A stretch of 64,000 bases of DNA from Micromonospora sp. FIMYZ51 (GTDB lineage Bacteria; Actinomycetota; Actinomycetes; Mycobacteriales; Micromonosporaceae): assembly GCF_038246755.1 (NCBI RefSeq), contig NZ_CP134706.1, forward strand, positions 5,518,001 through 5,582,000, written 5' to 3'. Positions within the stretch are counted from its first letter, which is position 1, and every line of letters starts with the position of its first letter. A program made the position numbers and the translations under genes. Positions 1 to 7,979 of this stretch are shown piece by piece. Below the pieces are notes generated by a model. It was not told the DNA's origin and did not search any database. It saw only the letters and a list, made by a program, of their open reading frames with translations.

Positions 1-135
1 ACCTCCGGGCAGGTCACCCCGGTCATCGCGATGGGCGATGCCCTCCTGCACCGCCTCACCGCCGCCGACATCACCTTCCGCCTGCTCAACGACGCACCCA
101 ACGACGGATTGGACGAAGGAAGGGCCCCTTCTTAA
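1..135 (+). CDS. 3' end of an unidentified gene, cut by the window edge
   Basis: Frame 1 is open from the first base to a TAA at 133-135 and gives 44 residues, including GQVTPVIAMGDALLHRLTAA and ending DEGRAPS. No family is recognised from this fragment. The last six residues (EGRAPS) and the stop codon are encoded by the dispersed GGGCCCC repeat at 115-167, so the native C-terminus has been replaced or extended by repeat sequence. The following MerR gene is on the same strand 140 bases downstream but has its own promoter, so co-transcription is not implied. The reading frame is likely; the function is unknown. Confidence 0.55.
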   Translation, partial: TSGQVTPVIAMGDALLHRLTAADITFRLLNDAPNDGLDEGRAPS

Positions 136-167
136 CGCCTGGTGCATAGGAAGGGCCCCTTTTTAAC
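115..167 (+). repeat. Dispersed bipartite 3'-end repeat, copy 1
   Basis: Two direct half-repeats, each a near-palindromic GGGCCCC core followed by TTAAC, are separated by GCCT plus about 12 variable bases: AAGGAAGGGCCCCTTC then TTAACGCCT, and later AGGAAGGGCCCC then TTTTTAAC. Because each core is nearly self-complementary, half 1 can pair with half 2 and leave a T-run at the end, as an intrinsic terminator would. Six more copies lie at 2935, 19614, 21778, 27752, 47154 and 48955. All seven share the orientation of the gene just upstream. This copy encodes the last residues and stop of the upstream gene. Confidence 0.85.
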
Positions 168-236
168 AACCCCGCCACTCGCCGCACCCCGCCGGCAATG
201 CGGCGCTGCGGGTACGGCGGCGAGCAGCCCGGCGGG

Positions 237-267
237 TTGACTCTCTACCAGGTTGAGGCGGCAGGAT
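237..267 (+). promoter_or_regulatory. Candidate MerR-type autoregulated promoter, leaderless
   Basis: TTGACT (237-242) is followed after 19 bases by CAGGAT (262-267). A 19-20 base spacer is the known signature of MerR-activated promoters. The spacer holds CTC-TCTACCAGGTT-GAG, a plausible dyad operator. The GTG start of the regulator at 275 lies eight bases after the -10 element, where +1 would fall, and no Shine-Dalgarno is visible, so the mRNA is probably leaderless. This is inference from spacing and sequence. Confidence 0.5.
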
Positions 268-274
268 CTCGGAC

Positions 275-1354
275 GTGGAGAGCGACCTGCGCAGCATCGG
301 CGAACTGGCCCGGGCCAGCGGGCTGACGGTCAGCGCCCTGCGGTTCTACGATGCCGCCGGCGTGTTGGTGCCGGCCTGGGTGGATCCGGTGACCGGATAC
401 CGCCGGTACACCGACGACCAGGTGGCGCCGGCCCGGCTGGTGGCCGGGCTGCGCCGGGTGGGCATGCCGGTGGCCGAGATCGCTCAAGCGGTACGCGCCG
501 AACCCGCCGACGTACACCGGCTGCTCGACGCGCATCTGCGCCGGCTGGCCGACGGTCTGGCCGACGCGCGCCAAGAGGTGTCCCGAATCCGGTCGCTGCT
601 TCCCGCCGACCAGCCGTCGACCGCCACCCGGCTGGTCCTGGCCGGTGCCGACCTGGCCGCCGCCGTGGATGCCGTCCGGTTCGCCGTCGGCACCGATCCT
701 GAGCTGCCGGCGCTGGCCGGGGTGCTGTTCGACGCGACGGAGCAGGGCGTACGCCTGGTCGCCACCGACCGGCACCGGCTCGCGGTGACCTGGGCCGACG
801 CGGTGGTCCAGGGTCCGGCGGTACGCGCGCTCCTGCCGGTGACCGCCGTGGACGAGCTGCGCCAACTGCTGGACCCGGAGCCGACCGAGGTGCGGCTGAC
901 CATGCACGGTACGCAGGTCGTCGCCGAGGTCGTCGGTAGCCGGTTGCCGATCACCCCGCTGCCGTACGACTTTCCGGACTACCACCCGTTGTTGCCGCGC
1001 GCGGGCGACGGCGGCGCGACCCGCCGGGTATCGGTGGACGCCGCGCGGCTGGTCGCCGCGCTGCGGGCGGGCGAACCGACCCTGACCAGGGAGTACGCTG
1101 GCCGGCCGCGGCCGGTGACGGTGCTCGGCCTGCGCGGCGCGGACACGGTACGCCTGCTCGGCCCCGACGATCTCACCCGGGCCGACCCCGCTGAGCTGCA
1201 CGTCGGCGTCAACGGCGACTACCTGCTCGACGCGCTCGACGCGGCGGGCCACCCACGACCGGTGCTGGAGCTGGGCGGCCCGACCGCCCCGCTGGCCATC
1301 CGCCGGCCGGACGACGAGGTCGCCTTCTCCATCCTGATGCCCATCCGGCTGTGA
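275..1354 (+). CDS. MerR-family regulator fused to a DNA polymerase III beta-clamp-like domain
   Basis: 359 residues. The N-terminus (about 5-75) is a MerR winged helix: SIGELARASGLTVSALRFYD, then GYRRYTDDQV. A short helical segment follows (about 75-110). From about residue 118 the sequence resembles a DnaN sliding clamp (VRFAVGTDPELPALAGVLFD, VRLVATDRHRLAVTWADAV). MerR proteins normally bind a promoter as dimers, and their C-terminal domain senses a ligand. Here that sensor is replaced by a clamp fold, and what it senses is unknown. The GTG at 275 is chosen because the MerR fold begins there and the candidate -10 element ends eight bases upstream. serS follows on the same strand after 184 bases. 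Fusion architecture is clear; target genes are unknown. Confidence 0.85.
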   Translation: MESDLRSIGELARASGLTVSALRFYDAAGVLVPAWVDPVTGYRRYTDDQVAPARLVAGLRRVGMPVAEIAQAVRAEPADVHRLLDAHLRRLADGLADARQEVSRIRSLLPADQPSTATRLVLAGADLAAAVDAVRFAVGTDPELPALAGVLFDATEQGVRLVATDRHRLAVTWADAVVQGPAVRALLPVTAVDELRQLLDPEPTEVRLTMHGTQVVAEVVGSRLPITPLPYDFPDYHPLLPRAGDGGATRRVSVDAARLVAALRAGEPTLTREYAGRPRPVTVLGLRGADTVRLLGPDDLTRADPAELHVGVNGDYLLDALDAAGHPRPVLELGGPTAPLAIRRPDDEVAFSILMPIRL

Positions 1355-1538
1355 CGCCCTGAGCCGGACCCGCCGCTGCGGCCCCAACGCGAGCCTGGTG
1401 GCTCCGCCAATGCGGACCTGGTGCCGGCCGGAGGCCGATCCGTCGCTGACGCGAGAGGTGGGTGCGGGAGGCGGGGCGTTGCGGGCACGGCGGTAGCATC
1501 CTCTGGTCGGCCCAAGCGACGGAGGCGTACGGAGCAGC

Positions 1539-2819
1539 ATGCTCGACATGGAGTTGATCCGGAAGGATCGCGACGCGGTGGCGACCGCACTGGCGAAGCG
1601 GCTCGACGCCGCCGAGGTCGACCGGGCGCTGGACGCGATCCAGCAGCTCGACCGGGATCGTCGCCGGCTGATCAGTGAGATCGACGGGGAGCGCCAGCGC
1701 CGCAAGGCCGAGGCCCGGGCGTACGCACAAGCCAAGCGCGCCGGTGTCGAACCGCAGGTGACCAGCGAGGCGGGCCGCAAGCAGGTCGCCGAGTTGGAGG
1801 CTGAGCTCGACGAGGTGCAGTCCCGGCTGCGTACCGTGATGAGCGAGTTGCCCAACCTGCCCGCCGACGACGTGCTGCCCGGCGGCAAGGAGGCCAACCG
1901 GGTGGTCAAGACCTTCGGCGAGCCACCGGCGATCGAGAAGGTCCGCGACCACGTCGAGTTGAGCCGGATGTTGGGCCTGGTCGACCACGAGCGTGGCGTC
2001 AAGCTCGGCGGCTCCGGTTTCTGGATGTACACCGGCGTCGGCGCCCGGCTGGAATGGGCGCTGATCAACTGGTTGATCGAGCGGAACATCGAGGCCGGGT
2101 ACGAATTCCTGCTCCCGCCGCACCTGCTGCTGGACACCGCAGGCTTCGCCGCCGGCCAGTTCCCCAAGTTCTACGACGACGTCTACCACCTGGACAAGCA
2201 GTCCGCGCCGCGTGGACAGTTCCTGCTGCCCACCGCGGAGACGGCGATCCTCGGCGCGTACCAGGACGAGATCCTGGACCCGGCGAAGCTGCCGCTCAAG
2301 GTGTTCGCGTACACCCCCTGCTATCGGCGGGAGGCGGCGGGCTCGCACTCGGACGAGCGCGGCACCGTCCGGGGACACCAGTTCAACAAGGTGGAAATCT
2401 TCCAGTTCGCCCTCCCCGATCAGGCCGACGCCGCGCTTGAGCAGATGGTCGCGCACGCGGAGAGCCTGGTCGAGGGCTTGGGCCTGCACTACCAGCGCAG
2501 TCTGCTCGCGGCCGGTGACTCCAGCGCGTCGATGCGCAAGACCCTCGACATCGAGGTCTTCATGCCGAGCACCGGCAAGTACAAGGAGGTCTCCTCGGTT
2601 TCCTGGGGCGGTGACTACCAGGCCCGTCGGGCGGCGATCCGCTACAAGGAGCCGGGCGGCAAGCAGACCCGCTTCGTACACACCCTCAACGGCTCGGCGC
2701 TGGCGACCAGTCGGCTCTTCCCGGCGATCCTGGAGCAGTTCCAGCAGCCCGATGGCTCGGTGCTGGTGCCGGAGGTGCTCCGGGACCGGCTCGGTACCGA
2801 CCGCCTCACCCCTCGCTGA
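1539..2819 (+). CDS. serS: Seryl-tRNA synthetase (divergent, possibly a second copy)
   Basis: 426 residues, the normal size for this class II synthetase, which charges tRNA-Ser with serine in the cytoplasm. An N-terminal coiled-coil tRNA-binding arm (about 1-110, rich in R, E and A) is followed by a catalytic core. Visible landmarks are FLLPTAETAILGAYQDEI, a motif-2 loop CYRREAAGSHSDERGTVRG, HQFNKVEIFQF, and a motif-3 region FVHTLNGSALATSRLF. The loop and the segment EVSSVSWGGDYQARRAAIRY differ from the usual FRSEAG...RGLIR and SSCSN.DFQARR, so this may be a paralogue rather than the housekeeping enzyme (inference). ATG 1539 has GGAG upstream. The 3' end overlaps the convergent ccdA-like gene by 14 bases. 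Confidence 0.9.
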   Translation: MLDMELIRKDRDAVATALAKRLDAAEVDRALDAIQQLDRDRRRLISEIDGERQRRKAEARAYAQAKRAGVEPQVTSEAGRKQVAELEAELDEVQSRLRTVMSELPNLPADDVLPGGKEANRVVKTFGEPPAIEKVRDHVELSRMLGLVDHERGVKLGGSGFWMYTGVGARLEWALINWLIERNIEAGYEFLLPPHLLLDTAGFAAGQFPKFYDDVYHLDKQSAPRGQFLLPTAETAILGAYQDEILDPAKLPLKVFAYTPCYRREAAGSHSDERGTVRGHQFNKVEIFQFALPDQADAALEQMVAHAESLVEGLGLHYQRSLLAAGDSSASMRKTLDIEVFMPSTGKYKEVSSVSWGGDYQARRAAIRYKEPGGKQTRFVHTLNGSALATSRLFPAILEQFQQPDGSVLVPEVLRDRLGTDRLTPR

Positions 2820-3798
2820 CCGCCCCACCACCGGACGACGCGACGTGCGCCGCTTCGGTGCGCGCCGCTTCGGTGCGCGCCGCTTCGGTGCGCGCCGCTT
2901 CGGTGCGCGCCGCTTCGGTGCGCGCCGCTTCGGTGTTAATAGGGGGCCCTTCCTCTACCGCAGGCGTTAACAGGGGGCCCTTCCTTCGCAGCCAGGCGGT
3001 GAGGAGCAGCGCGGCGAGGAGGACGGCGAGCACGGCGGGGCCGGCGGTGTCCAGGGTGCCGGCGAGCCAGCGCTGGATGCCGGCGGCGGTGGTCACCACC
3101 GGGTCGGTGAGCGCATCACGGCGGCCGGCGAAGAGCCGTGCCTCGTACCAGCCGTACCAGGCGACGTAGCTGCCGGCGAGCAGCAGCACCAGGCCGCTGA
3201 GCCGGGGTGCCCAGGCGCCGACGCCGCGCAGCCGGGCCACCACCTCGCCGCGCACCAGCGCCACGCCGAGCGCGGCGACCGCCACCACCAGCCCCATGCC
3301 GAGGGCGTACGCGCCGAACAGCGCCAGCCCGCGCAGCGTCGAGCCGGCCTGGAGGCTGGTCACCACGGTGGCCAGGAACGGCGCGATGGCGCAGCCCAGC
3401 GAGGCGACCGCGTACGCCATGCCGAAGAGCACCATCGACGGCAGCGTGCGGGTCAGTCGCGGTGCCCGGGCCAGCGGGCGCGGGGTGGGCAGCCGCCGGC
3501 CGGCGAGCAGCCAGCAGCCGAGCGCCACAAGCAGCAGTCCCAACCCGACGGTGAACCACGGCAGCCGGGGCCGCAGCCAACCGGCGAGTGGGGCCAGCGC
3601 CAGCCCGAAGGCGCCGAACACCAGCACGTACCCGCCGGTGAGCGCACCCGCGGCGGTGAGCGCCCGCCGGATCGCGCCCCGCGTGTCGGCGGCACCGGCG
3701 ACCAGCAACGACAGGTACGCCGGCAGCATCGCGAAGCCGCACGGGTTGACCGCGCCGAGCATGCCGGCGGTCAAGGCGAGCAGCAGTGGCGCCTCCAT
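2806..3798 (-). CDS. ccdA: CcdA/DsbD-type transmembrane thiol-disulfide electron carrier with repeat-derived tail
   Basis: About 330 residues. From MEAPLLLALTAGMLGAVNPC there are six or seven hydrophobic segments typical of CcdA, which passes electrons across the membrane to extracytoplasmic thioredoxins. The conserved Cys-containing NPCGFAMLPAY and YAVASLGCAIAPFLA are present. ATG 3798 is chosen over an upstream in-frame start because it overlaps the stop of the tlpA-like gene (TGATG). The last 60 or so residues are odd: the frame runs through a copy of the dispersed GGGCCCC repeat (RKGPLLTPAVEEGPPIN) and then through a 15-base tandem repeat giving TEAAR copies. This tail is probably not functional CcdA sequence. 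The TlpA partner is next door. Confidence 0.88.
   Translation of the reverse strand: MEAPLLLALTAGMLGAVNPCGFAMLPAYLSLLVAGAADTRGAIRRALTAAGALTGGYVLVFGAFGLALAPLAGWLRPRLPWFTVGLGLLLVALGCWLLAGRRLPTPRPLARAPRLTRTLPSMVLFGMAYAVASLGCAIAPFLATVVTSLQAGSTLRGLALFGAYALGMGLVVAVAALGVALVRGEVVARLRGVGAWAPRLSGLVLLLAGSYVAWYGWYEARLFAGRRDALTDPVVTTAAGIQRWLAGTLDTAGPAVLAVLLAALLLTAWLRRKGPLLTPAVEEGPPINTEAARTEAARTEAARTEAARTEAARTEAAHVASSGGGAVSEG
2858..2935. repeat. 15-base tandem repeat, five perfect copies
   Basis: The unit GTGCGCGCCGCTTCG repeats perfectly at 2858, 2873, 2888, 2903 and 2918, with a partial copy before and after. On the minus strand it encodes (TEAAR)n in the C-terminal tail of the CcdA-like protein. A unit divisible by three lets copy number change without breaking the frame. 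Confidence 0.9.
2935..2986 (-). repeat. Dispersed bipartite 3'-end repeat, copy 2 (read through in frame)
   Basis: Minus-strand copy with both GGGCCCCC cores and both TTAAC ends (GTTAATAGGGGGCCC ... GTTAACAGGGGGCCC on the plus strand). Unlike the other six copies it lies inside an open frame: the CcdA-like gene reads through both halves because the TTAA falls out of phase, giving KGPLLTPAVEEGPPIN. Confidence 0.85.
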
Positions 3799-4397
3799 CA
3801 GCCGGCCAGCGCGGTGACTCGGCGGGTGAGGTCCTCCCCGTCCAGCCAACCCTGGTGGACCACCTTGCCGTCCCGGTCGATGATCACGAAGGTGCTCTGC
3901 TCGACGACCTCGAAGCGCCGCCAGATCGCCCCCGCCCGGTCGTCGAGCTGCGGCACCGGCTCAAGCTCGAACTCGGTGACGAAGTCGGTCATCGCCTTGT
4001 GCTCGCCGAGCCCGGCCACGCCGATGATCGGCACGGTGTCCCGGAAGCCGGGCGCGATCTCGGCCACCGTCCATGCCTGGCTGGCGCAGGCCGCGCACCA
4101 GGGCGCCCAGAACCAGAGCACCACCGGTCGGCCGGCCAGGCTGGCGCCGTCGAACGCCGCGCCGTCCAGATGCTTACCGGTGAACCGGAGGGTCTCCGGC
4201 ACCGGCCCGGGGCTGGCCGGTCCGGTCGAGGGCGACCCGGTGGTGCCCTCCGCCGGGGTCGCGGCGGCCGTTGGGCCGGCCGGCGGGGCCGCCTCGGCGA
4301 CCGGGTCGGCACCGCAGCCGGCGGTGGCCAGCACCCCGGCGAGCAGTGTGGCGACGATCGCGCCGGTGGAACGTCCCGTGGTACCTGCCGACCGCAT
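3798..4397 (-). CDS. TlpA/ResA-like thioredoxin-fold lipoprotein
   Basis: 199 residues. An N-terminal signal with lipobox (LLAGVLATAGC) predicts a lipid-anchored extracytoplasmic protein. A Pro/Ala/Thr-rich linker follows (about 30-65), then a redoxin fold with VVLWFWAPWCAACASQ; WCAAC is the CxxC redox centre at about residue 100. The later STFVIIDRDGKVV segment is the usual beta-strand region. Such proteins reduce exported disulfides, for example in cytochrome c or oxidative-damage repair, with electrons from a CcdA/DsbD membrane carrier. The carrier is encoded directly downstream with a one-base overlap (TGATG), so the two genes surely form one unit. Confidence 0.9.
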   Translation of the reverse strand: MRSAGTTGRSTGAIVATLLAGVLATAGCGADPVAEAAPPAGPTAAATPAEGTTGSPSTGPASPGPVPETLRFTGKHLDGAAFDGASLAGRPVVLWFWAPWCAACASQAWTVAEIAPGFRDTVPIIGVAGLGEHKAMTDFVTEFELEPVPQLDDRAGAIWRRFEVVEQSTFVIIDRDGKVVHQGWLDGEDLTRRVTALAG

Positions 4398-4457
4398 CCG
4401 CGTCTCCTTCGGTTCGCTCAGCCGGGCCGGGCGCTCGGGCCGCCGCCGGCCACCCGC

Positions 4458-5924
4458 TCAGGCCCTTGTCAGCCGCAGCGCGAGTTCCGGACAGACCTTG
4501 ACCGCCTTCGCCGCGCCCTCCCGCAACCAGGTCGGCACGGGAGTGGCCGGGAAGGCCGGGTATCCGTTGTGGTCGAGCCGGATGAAGTCCGGCACCACGT
4601 GGGCGCAGAGGCCGTGCCCGTCGCACCGGGACCAGTCCAGCACCAGCTTCTGCGGGTCCGGGTCGGGTGCGCCGGGCAGGCCCATCACGCCCTTGACCCG
4701 CCGGCCGCAGCCCTCGCCGGTGGTGTGCCGCTTCAGGTCGTCGGCGAAGACCTCCATCGCCGAGAGGGCGAAGCGGGACGTACCGTCGGGGTGGCTGCAC
4801 GCGCCGCGGCCCTTGACGTCGCCGGCCGCGGCCCGGACCACCTCCACCGGCGCGCTGCCGGAGACGGCCAGGTCGACGGCGCGGGCCAGGTCGGGCAGGC
4901 CGCGTTTGCACGGGCCGCACTGCCCGGCGGACTCGCCGGCCAGGTAGCGCACCACCTGGGCGGCCTCGCCGAGCGGGCAGGTGTCGTTGGCCAGCGGCAC
5001 GATGATGCCGGCGCCGAGGGTGCCGCCGACCGCGGCCAGCCCCTTGCGGGAGACCTCGGCCTTGTTCGCCGCCTCCCAGGTGATCCACTTGCCGTGGTAG
5101 CCGCCCATCAGGATGCCCGGCCCCTCGGGCACCTCGCAGAGTTCGAGGACCTCCCGCAGCGGCGTGCCGGCGGCGCACTCGACCACTGCGTGCCGCTTCG
5201 CCGCGCCGGTCACGCTGAGCAGCACGGTGCCGGGCTCGTCGTCGGTGCCGAGCGCCGCGTACTCGTACGGTCCGAGCCGGGCGGCGATCGCCATCTGGGA
5301 GTACGTCTCGGCGTTGGAGAGCAGGGTGGGCAGGTTGTTCACGCCGGAGTCGCTGGACCGCTTCTTGGTGCCGGGCGGGATGTGCGGCAACCCGTTGATC
5401 CCGTTGACGAGCGCACCGCCCTCGCCGCTGATGAACCGGTGCGGCACCGTCACCACGCTTGTCGGCACCGGCATCCGGCGCTCCTCCAGCGCCTCCATCA
5501 GGGAGTCCCGGCCGATCAGGTCGTCGGCCACGCAGAGCACGATCTCCTCGGCGTCGAGCGCGAACGCGGCCAGCGCGGCACCGTCGAGGATCAGGTGCGG
5601 GGCCCGGGTGAGGATGACCTTGTCCTTCCAGCTGGCCGGTTCACCCTCGGTGGCGTTCACCACCACCACCGGCGGCAGGTCCTGACGCTCGCAGGACTCC
5701 AGCACCGCGCGCAGTTTCCTGGCGAACGGGAAGCCCGCACCACCCTTGCCCTTGAGCTGGATGCCCTCGGCCAGGCCCAGCAGCACGGAGGGTTCCATCG
5801 GGCTGATCGGGCCGTGCACCATCTCGTGCGCACGCAGGTCGAGCCGGCCGAACTCGGCGAATCCGGCGGTGATCCGGGGCTCGCCGACGCAGGCCACCGG
5901 CGGCACCGTGGTACGCATCGTCAC
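4458..5924 (-). CDS. NuoF-like NADH/FMN iron-sulfur protein fused to a C-terminal ferredoxin
   Basis: 488 residues. The N-terminal two-thirds resembles complex I subunit Nuo[13 protein letters not shown] (about residue 60) is the FMN/NADH loop, and [13 protein letters not shown] and an SLBB-like region follow. The N3-cluster segment reads [13 protein letters not shown] and later [10 protein letters not shown]. NuoF normally has ESCxxCxxC there, so the first cysteine appears to be alanine. The C-terminal ~75 residues are a small ferredoxin, CDGHGLC ... VCPE, the CxxHxxC...CP pattern of actinobacterial 3Fe-4S ferredoxins. It likely passes NADH electrons to the diheme cytochrome encoded just upstream. 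GTG 5924 overlaps that gene's stop (GTGA); ATG 5918 is the alternative. The electron acceptor is unknown. Confidence 0.85.
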   Translation of the reverse strand: MTMRTTVPPVACVGEPRITAGFAEFGRLDLRAHEMVHGPISPMEPSVLLGLAEGIQLKGKGGAGFPFARKLRAVLESCERQDLPPVVVVNATEGEPASWKDKVILTRAPHLILDGAALAAFALDAEEIVLCVADDLIGRDSLMEALEERRMPVPTSVVTVPHRFISGEGGALVNGINGLPHIPPGTKKRSSDSGVNNLPTLLSNAETYSQMAIAARLGPYEYAALGTDDEPGTVLLSVTGAAKRHAVVECAAGTPLREVLELCEVPEGPGILMGGYHGKWITWEAANKAEVSRKGLAAVGGTLGAGIIVPLANDTCPLGEAAQVVRYLAGESAGQCGPCKRGLPDLARAVDLAVSGSAPVEVVRAAAGDVKGRGACSHPDGTSRFALSAMEVFADDLKRHTTGEGCGRRVKGVMGLPGAPDPDPQKLVLDWSRCDGHGLCAHVVPDFIRLDHNGYPAFPATPVPTWLREGAAKAVKVCPELALRLTRA

Positions 5925-7696
5925 TTGGCTTCACCCCGCAGACCGGCCCAGTAGGCACCGTCGACACTGTCCGGGTCGGCCCGACGGCGACGCCGGCTCT
6001 CGGCGGAGGAGGCCCGGCGTGCCCGCCGAGAGGCGAGGTCGACGAGGGTCGGGGTGTCGTCCTCCTCCGGGGTGTACCGCGCCGGGGGCCGCCAGTAGTC
6101 GGTTTCCGCCTCCGGCACCTCGTCCTCGGCGCTGTGTCGTCCGCCGCCGCTGCGGGGCGCGGCGGAGATCGGCGTACCGGAAATGGGTGAACCGGAGATC
6201 GGCGCGCCGGAGATCGGGCCGGCGGAGATCGGTGCGCTCGACTCCCAGCGACGCGGGCTGTCCCAGGGCTCCTCCGGCTCGTCCAGGCCCAGGTCCGGCG
6301 GGGCCGAGTAGCGGCTGCGGGCGTCGCTGGCGGGCCGGGAGCGCCGGGCGGCACCGACCTCCTCGTCGTCGCGGCGGCGCCGGCCGACCGGCTCACGGTC
6401 GTCCGCCAGCAGCAGTTCCTCCTCCTCGCGGCGGCGCGTGGAGCGACGGCCCACCGGCTCGCGCTCCGCGTCCCGCCGGGCGGCCCGGCGCCGGGTCGGC
6501 TCCTCGTCGCGCCGGCTGCGGCGGCTGACCGGCTCCAGGTCCTCCTCGACCCGGGCCGACCACCGCTCCGATTCCAGTTCCTCGTCCCGGCGGCTGGTAC
6601 GCCGGCCGGTCGGTTCCTCGTCGCGGCGTCGACGCGCCACCGGTTCGAGCAGTTCGGTCTCCCGGCGGACGACCCGCTCCAGTTCCTCCTCCTCGCGGCG
6701 CGCGGCCCGCCGGACCACCGGCTCCAACTCCTCGTCGCGGCGGTCCCGGCCGGGACGGGCCGGCTCGCCGAGCGAACCCGGCTGCGGCACCACCGGCACG
6801 GTGAAGCGTTCCGGGTCGTTGCGCCGGATGGTGGGGCTGGCCCAGGTGCCGGAGGTGGTGTTCGCCCAGCTGGTGTCGCGGCGGGCCCGCTCGTTCTCGC
6901 CGCCGCGCTTGGTCAGGGTGCCGAGCAGCGACTTGGGCCGGGTCTCCTCGCTACCCTTGCCGGCCATCGCCTCGTTGAGCGCGGCAGCCTGGTGCTGCTC
7001 GCGGCTGCGCCGTTGCAGGGTCACCGAGAGGCGCACGAGCAGCGCCACCACGACCAGCACCACGCAGAGGAAGTAGCTCAGGCTGACCCAGCCGGCGGGC
7101 GGGCGGCCGGCGCCCAGGCCGTGGAAGATGCCGAACGGCCAGGAGACGTACGCCATCGAATGCAGCGCCCGCCACACCCACTTGGGGCCGATGTCGGCGA
7201 ACCGGGCCCGGATGATGCCGGTCCAGAGCACGCCGACCATGAGCAGCGCGGCGATGGTGCCGAGCCCGACGTAGAGGCCCCGGCCACCGACGAACGGCAC
7301 GGCGGCGTCGGTCATTCCGGCCCGACCGGTGGCGATCTTCGTGATCACGTGGAAGCCGAGGCCGGCGACGCCGAGGATGCCGGTGGCCCGGTGGGCGGAC
7401 TGAAGCAGGACCCGGTGCCGGATGAGCAGCACCAGCCGGTCGGTCGAGACCAGCCCCAACATCACGGTGATGCTCAGCGCGACGAGCGCGACGACACCGG
7501 CGAAGAACTCGGTGAAGAAGAAGCCCATCGCGTATGCCTGCTGACCGGCGCCGGTGAGCATGGTCAGCGCCCACAACACGGCGAGTCCGCACGCGGTCAG
7601 CGCCAGGATCTGGGCGCGGGACCGCACCCGGATCCCTCTGGTGCTGACGCTGGTACGGACGGCAGGCGGGTTCTCGTTCTGCGTAGCCCGGGCCAC
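5921..7696 (-). CDS. Ferric-reductase-like diheme cytochrome b membrane protein with charged tail
   Basis: 591 residues. Six or so transmembrane segments lie within about residues 20-230. Two His pairs have heme b spacing: HRATGILGVAGLGFH (13 between) and HSMAYVSWPFGIFH (12 between), as in ferric reductase/NOX-type domains, so two hemes across the membrane are likely. The C-terminal 350 residues are low complexity, with many RRDEE-like blocks and a PISxxPIS repeat, presumably cytoplasmic and disordered. GTG 7696 has GAGGAG five bases upstream and is preferred to the ATG at 7867, which would add a cysteine-rich leader unlike the family. The NuoF-ferredoxin fusion follows with a 4-base overlap and is the obvious electron donor. 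Substrate unknown. Confidence 0.8.
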   Translation of the reverse strand: MARATQNENPPAVRTSVSTRGIRVRSRAQILALTACGLAVLWALTMLTGAGQQAYAMGFFFTEFFAGVVALVALSITVMLGLVSTDRLVLLIRHRVLLQSAHRATGILGVAGLGFHVITKIATGRAGMTDAAVPFVGGRGLYVGLGTIAALLMVGVLWTGIIRARFADIGPKWVWRALHSMAYVSWPFGIFHGLGAGRPPAGWVSLSYFLCVVLVVVALLVRLSVTLQRRSREQHQAAALNEAMAGKGSEETRPKSLLGTLTKRGGENERARRDTSWANTTSGTWASPTIRRNDPERFTVPVVPQPGSLGEPARPGRDRRDEELEPVVRRAARREEEELERVVRRETELLEPVARRRRDEEPTGRRTSRRDEELESERWSARVEEDLEPVSRRSRRDEEPTRRRAARRDAEREPVGRRSTRRREEEELLLADDREPVGRRRRDDEEVGAARRSRPASDARSRYSAPPDLGLDEPEEPWDSPRRWESSAPISAGPISGAPISGSPISGTPISAAPRSGGGRHSAEDEVPEAETDYWRPPARYTPEEDDTPTLVDLASRRARRASSAESRRRRRADPDSVDGAYWAGLRGEAK

Positions 7697-7870
7697 TGTG
7701 CTCCTCGATCGTCTCGCGGCGGCGCACCGCCGGCCGACCTGTTCCCCACACCAGTACGGCTCCGGACCCTCGGACGGATCAGCCCGCGAGAAAAAATTCT
7801 GGGCAACTTGTCGAACCGTCCCCGCACCCGGCGCGTGTAGGCGGCCCGAGCAGTCACTCATGTCCATACG

Positions 7871-7900
7871 TTGACAGTCAATGAAATCCGCTTGTAACCT
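7871..7900 (+). promoter_or_regulatory. Promoter of the first alpha-amylase gene
   Basis: TTGACA (7871-7876), 18-base spacer, TAACCT (7895-7900). The transcript would start near 7907. A GCCTGCAAG at 7921-7929, the reverse complement of CTTGCAGGC, lies just downstream of the start, where a repressor would block transcription. The CTTGCAG motif is known as the operator of MalR-type LacI regulators in streptomycete amylase genes. Confidence 0.6.
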
Positions 7901-7979
7901 TTCCGAAATTTTTCAGCCCAGCCTGCAAGATCTGGGCAAGGGCTCCATCACCCCCATCCCCCGCCCCCAGGAGCACCCG

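Noticed and set aside
3786..5954. 722-codon plus-strand frame opposite the redox genes
   Set aside because: Shadow of TlpA and NuoF-like genes, which have motifs and overlaps.
7704..7867. Upstream ATG start for the cytochrome b gene
   Set aside because: Extra residues are not hydrophobic or conserved and would overlap the amylase promoter region; GTG 7696 has a good ribosome site.
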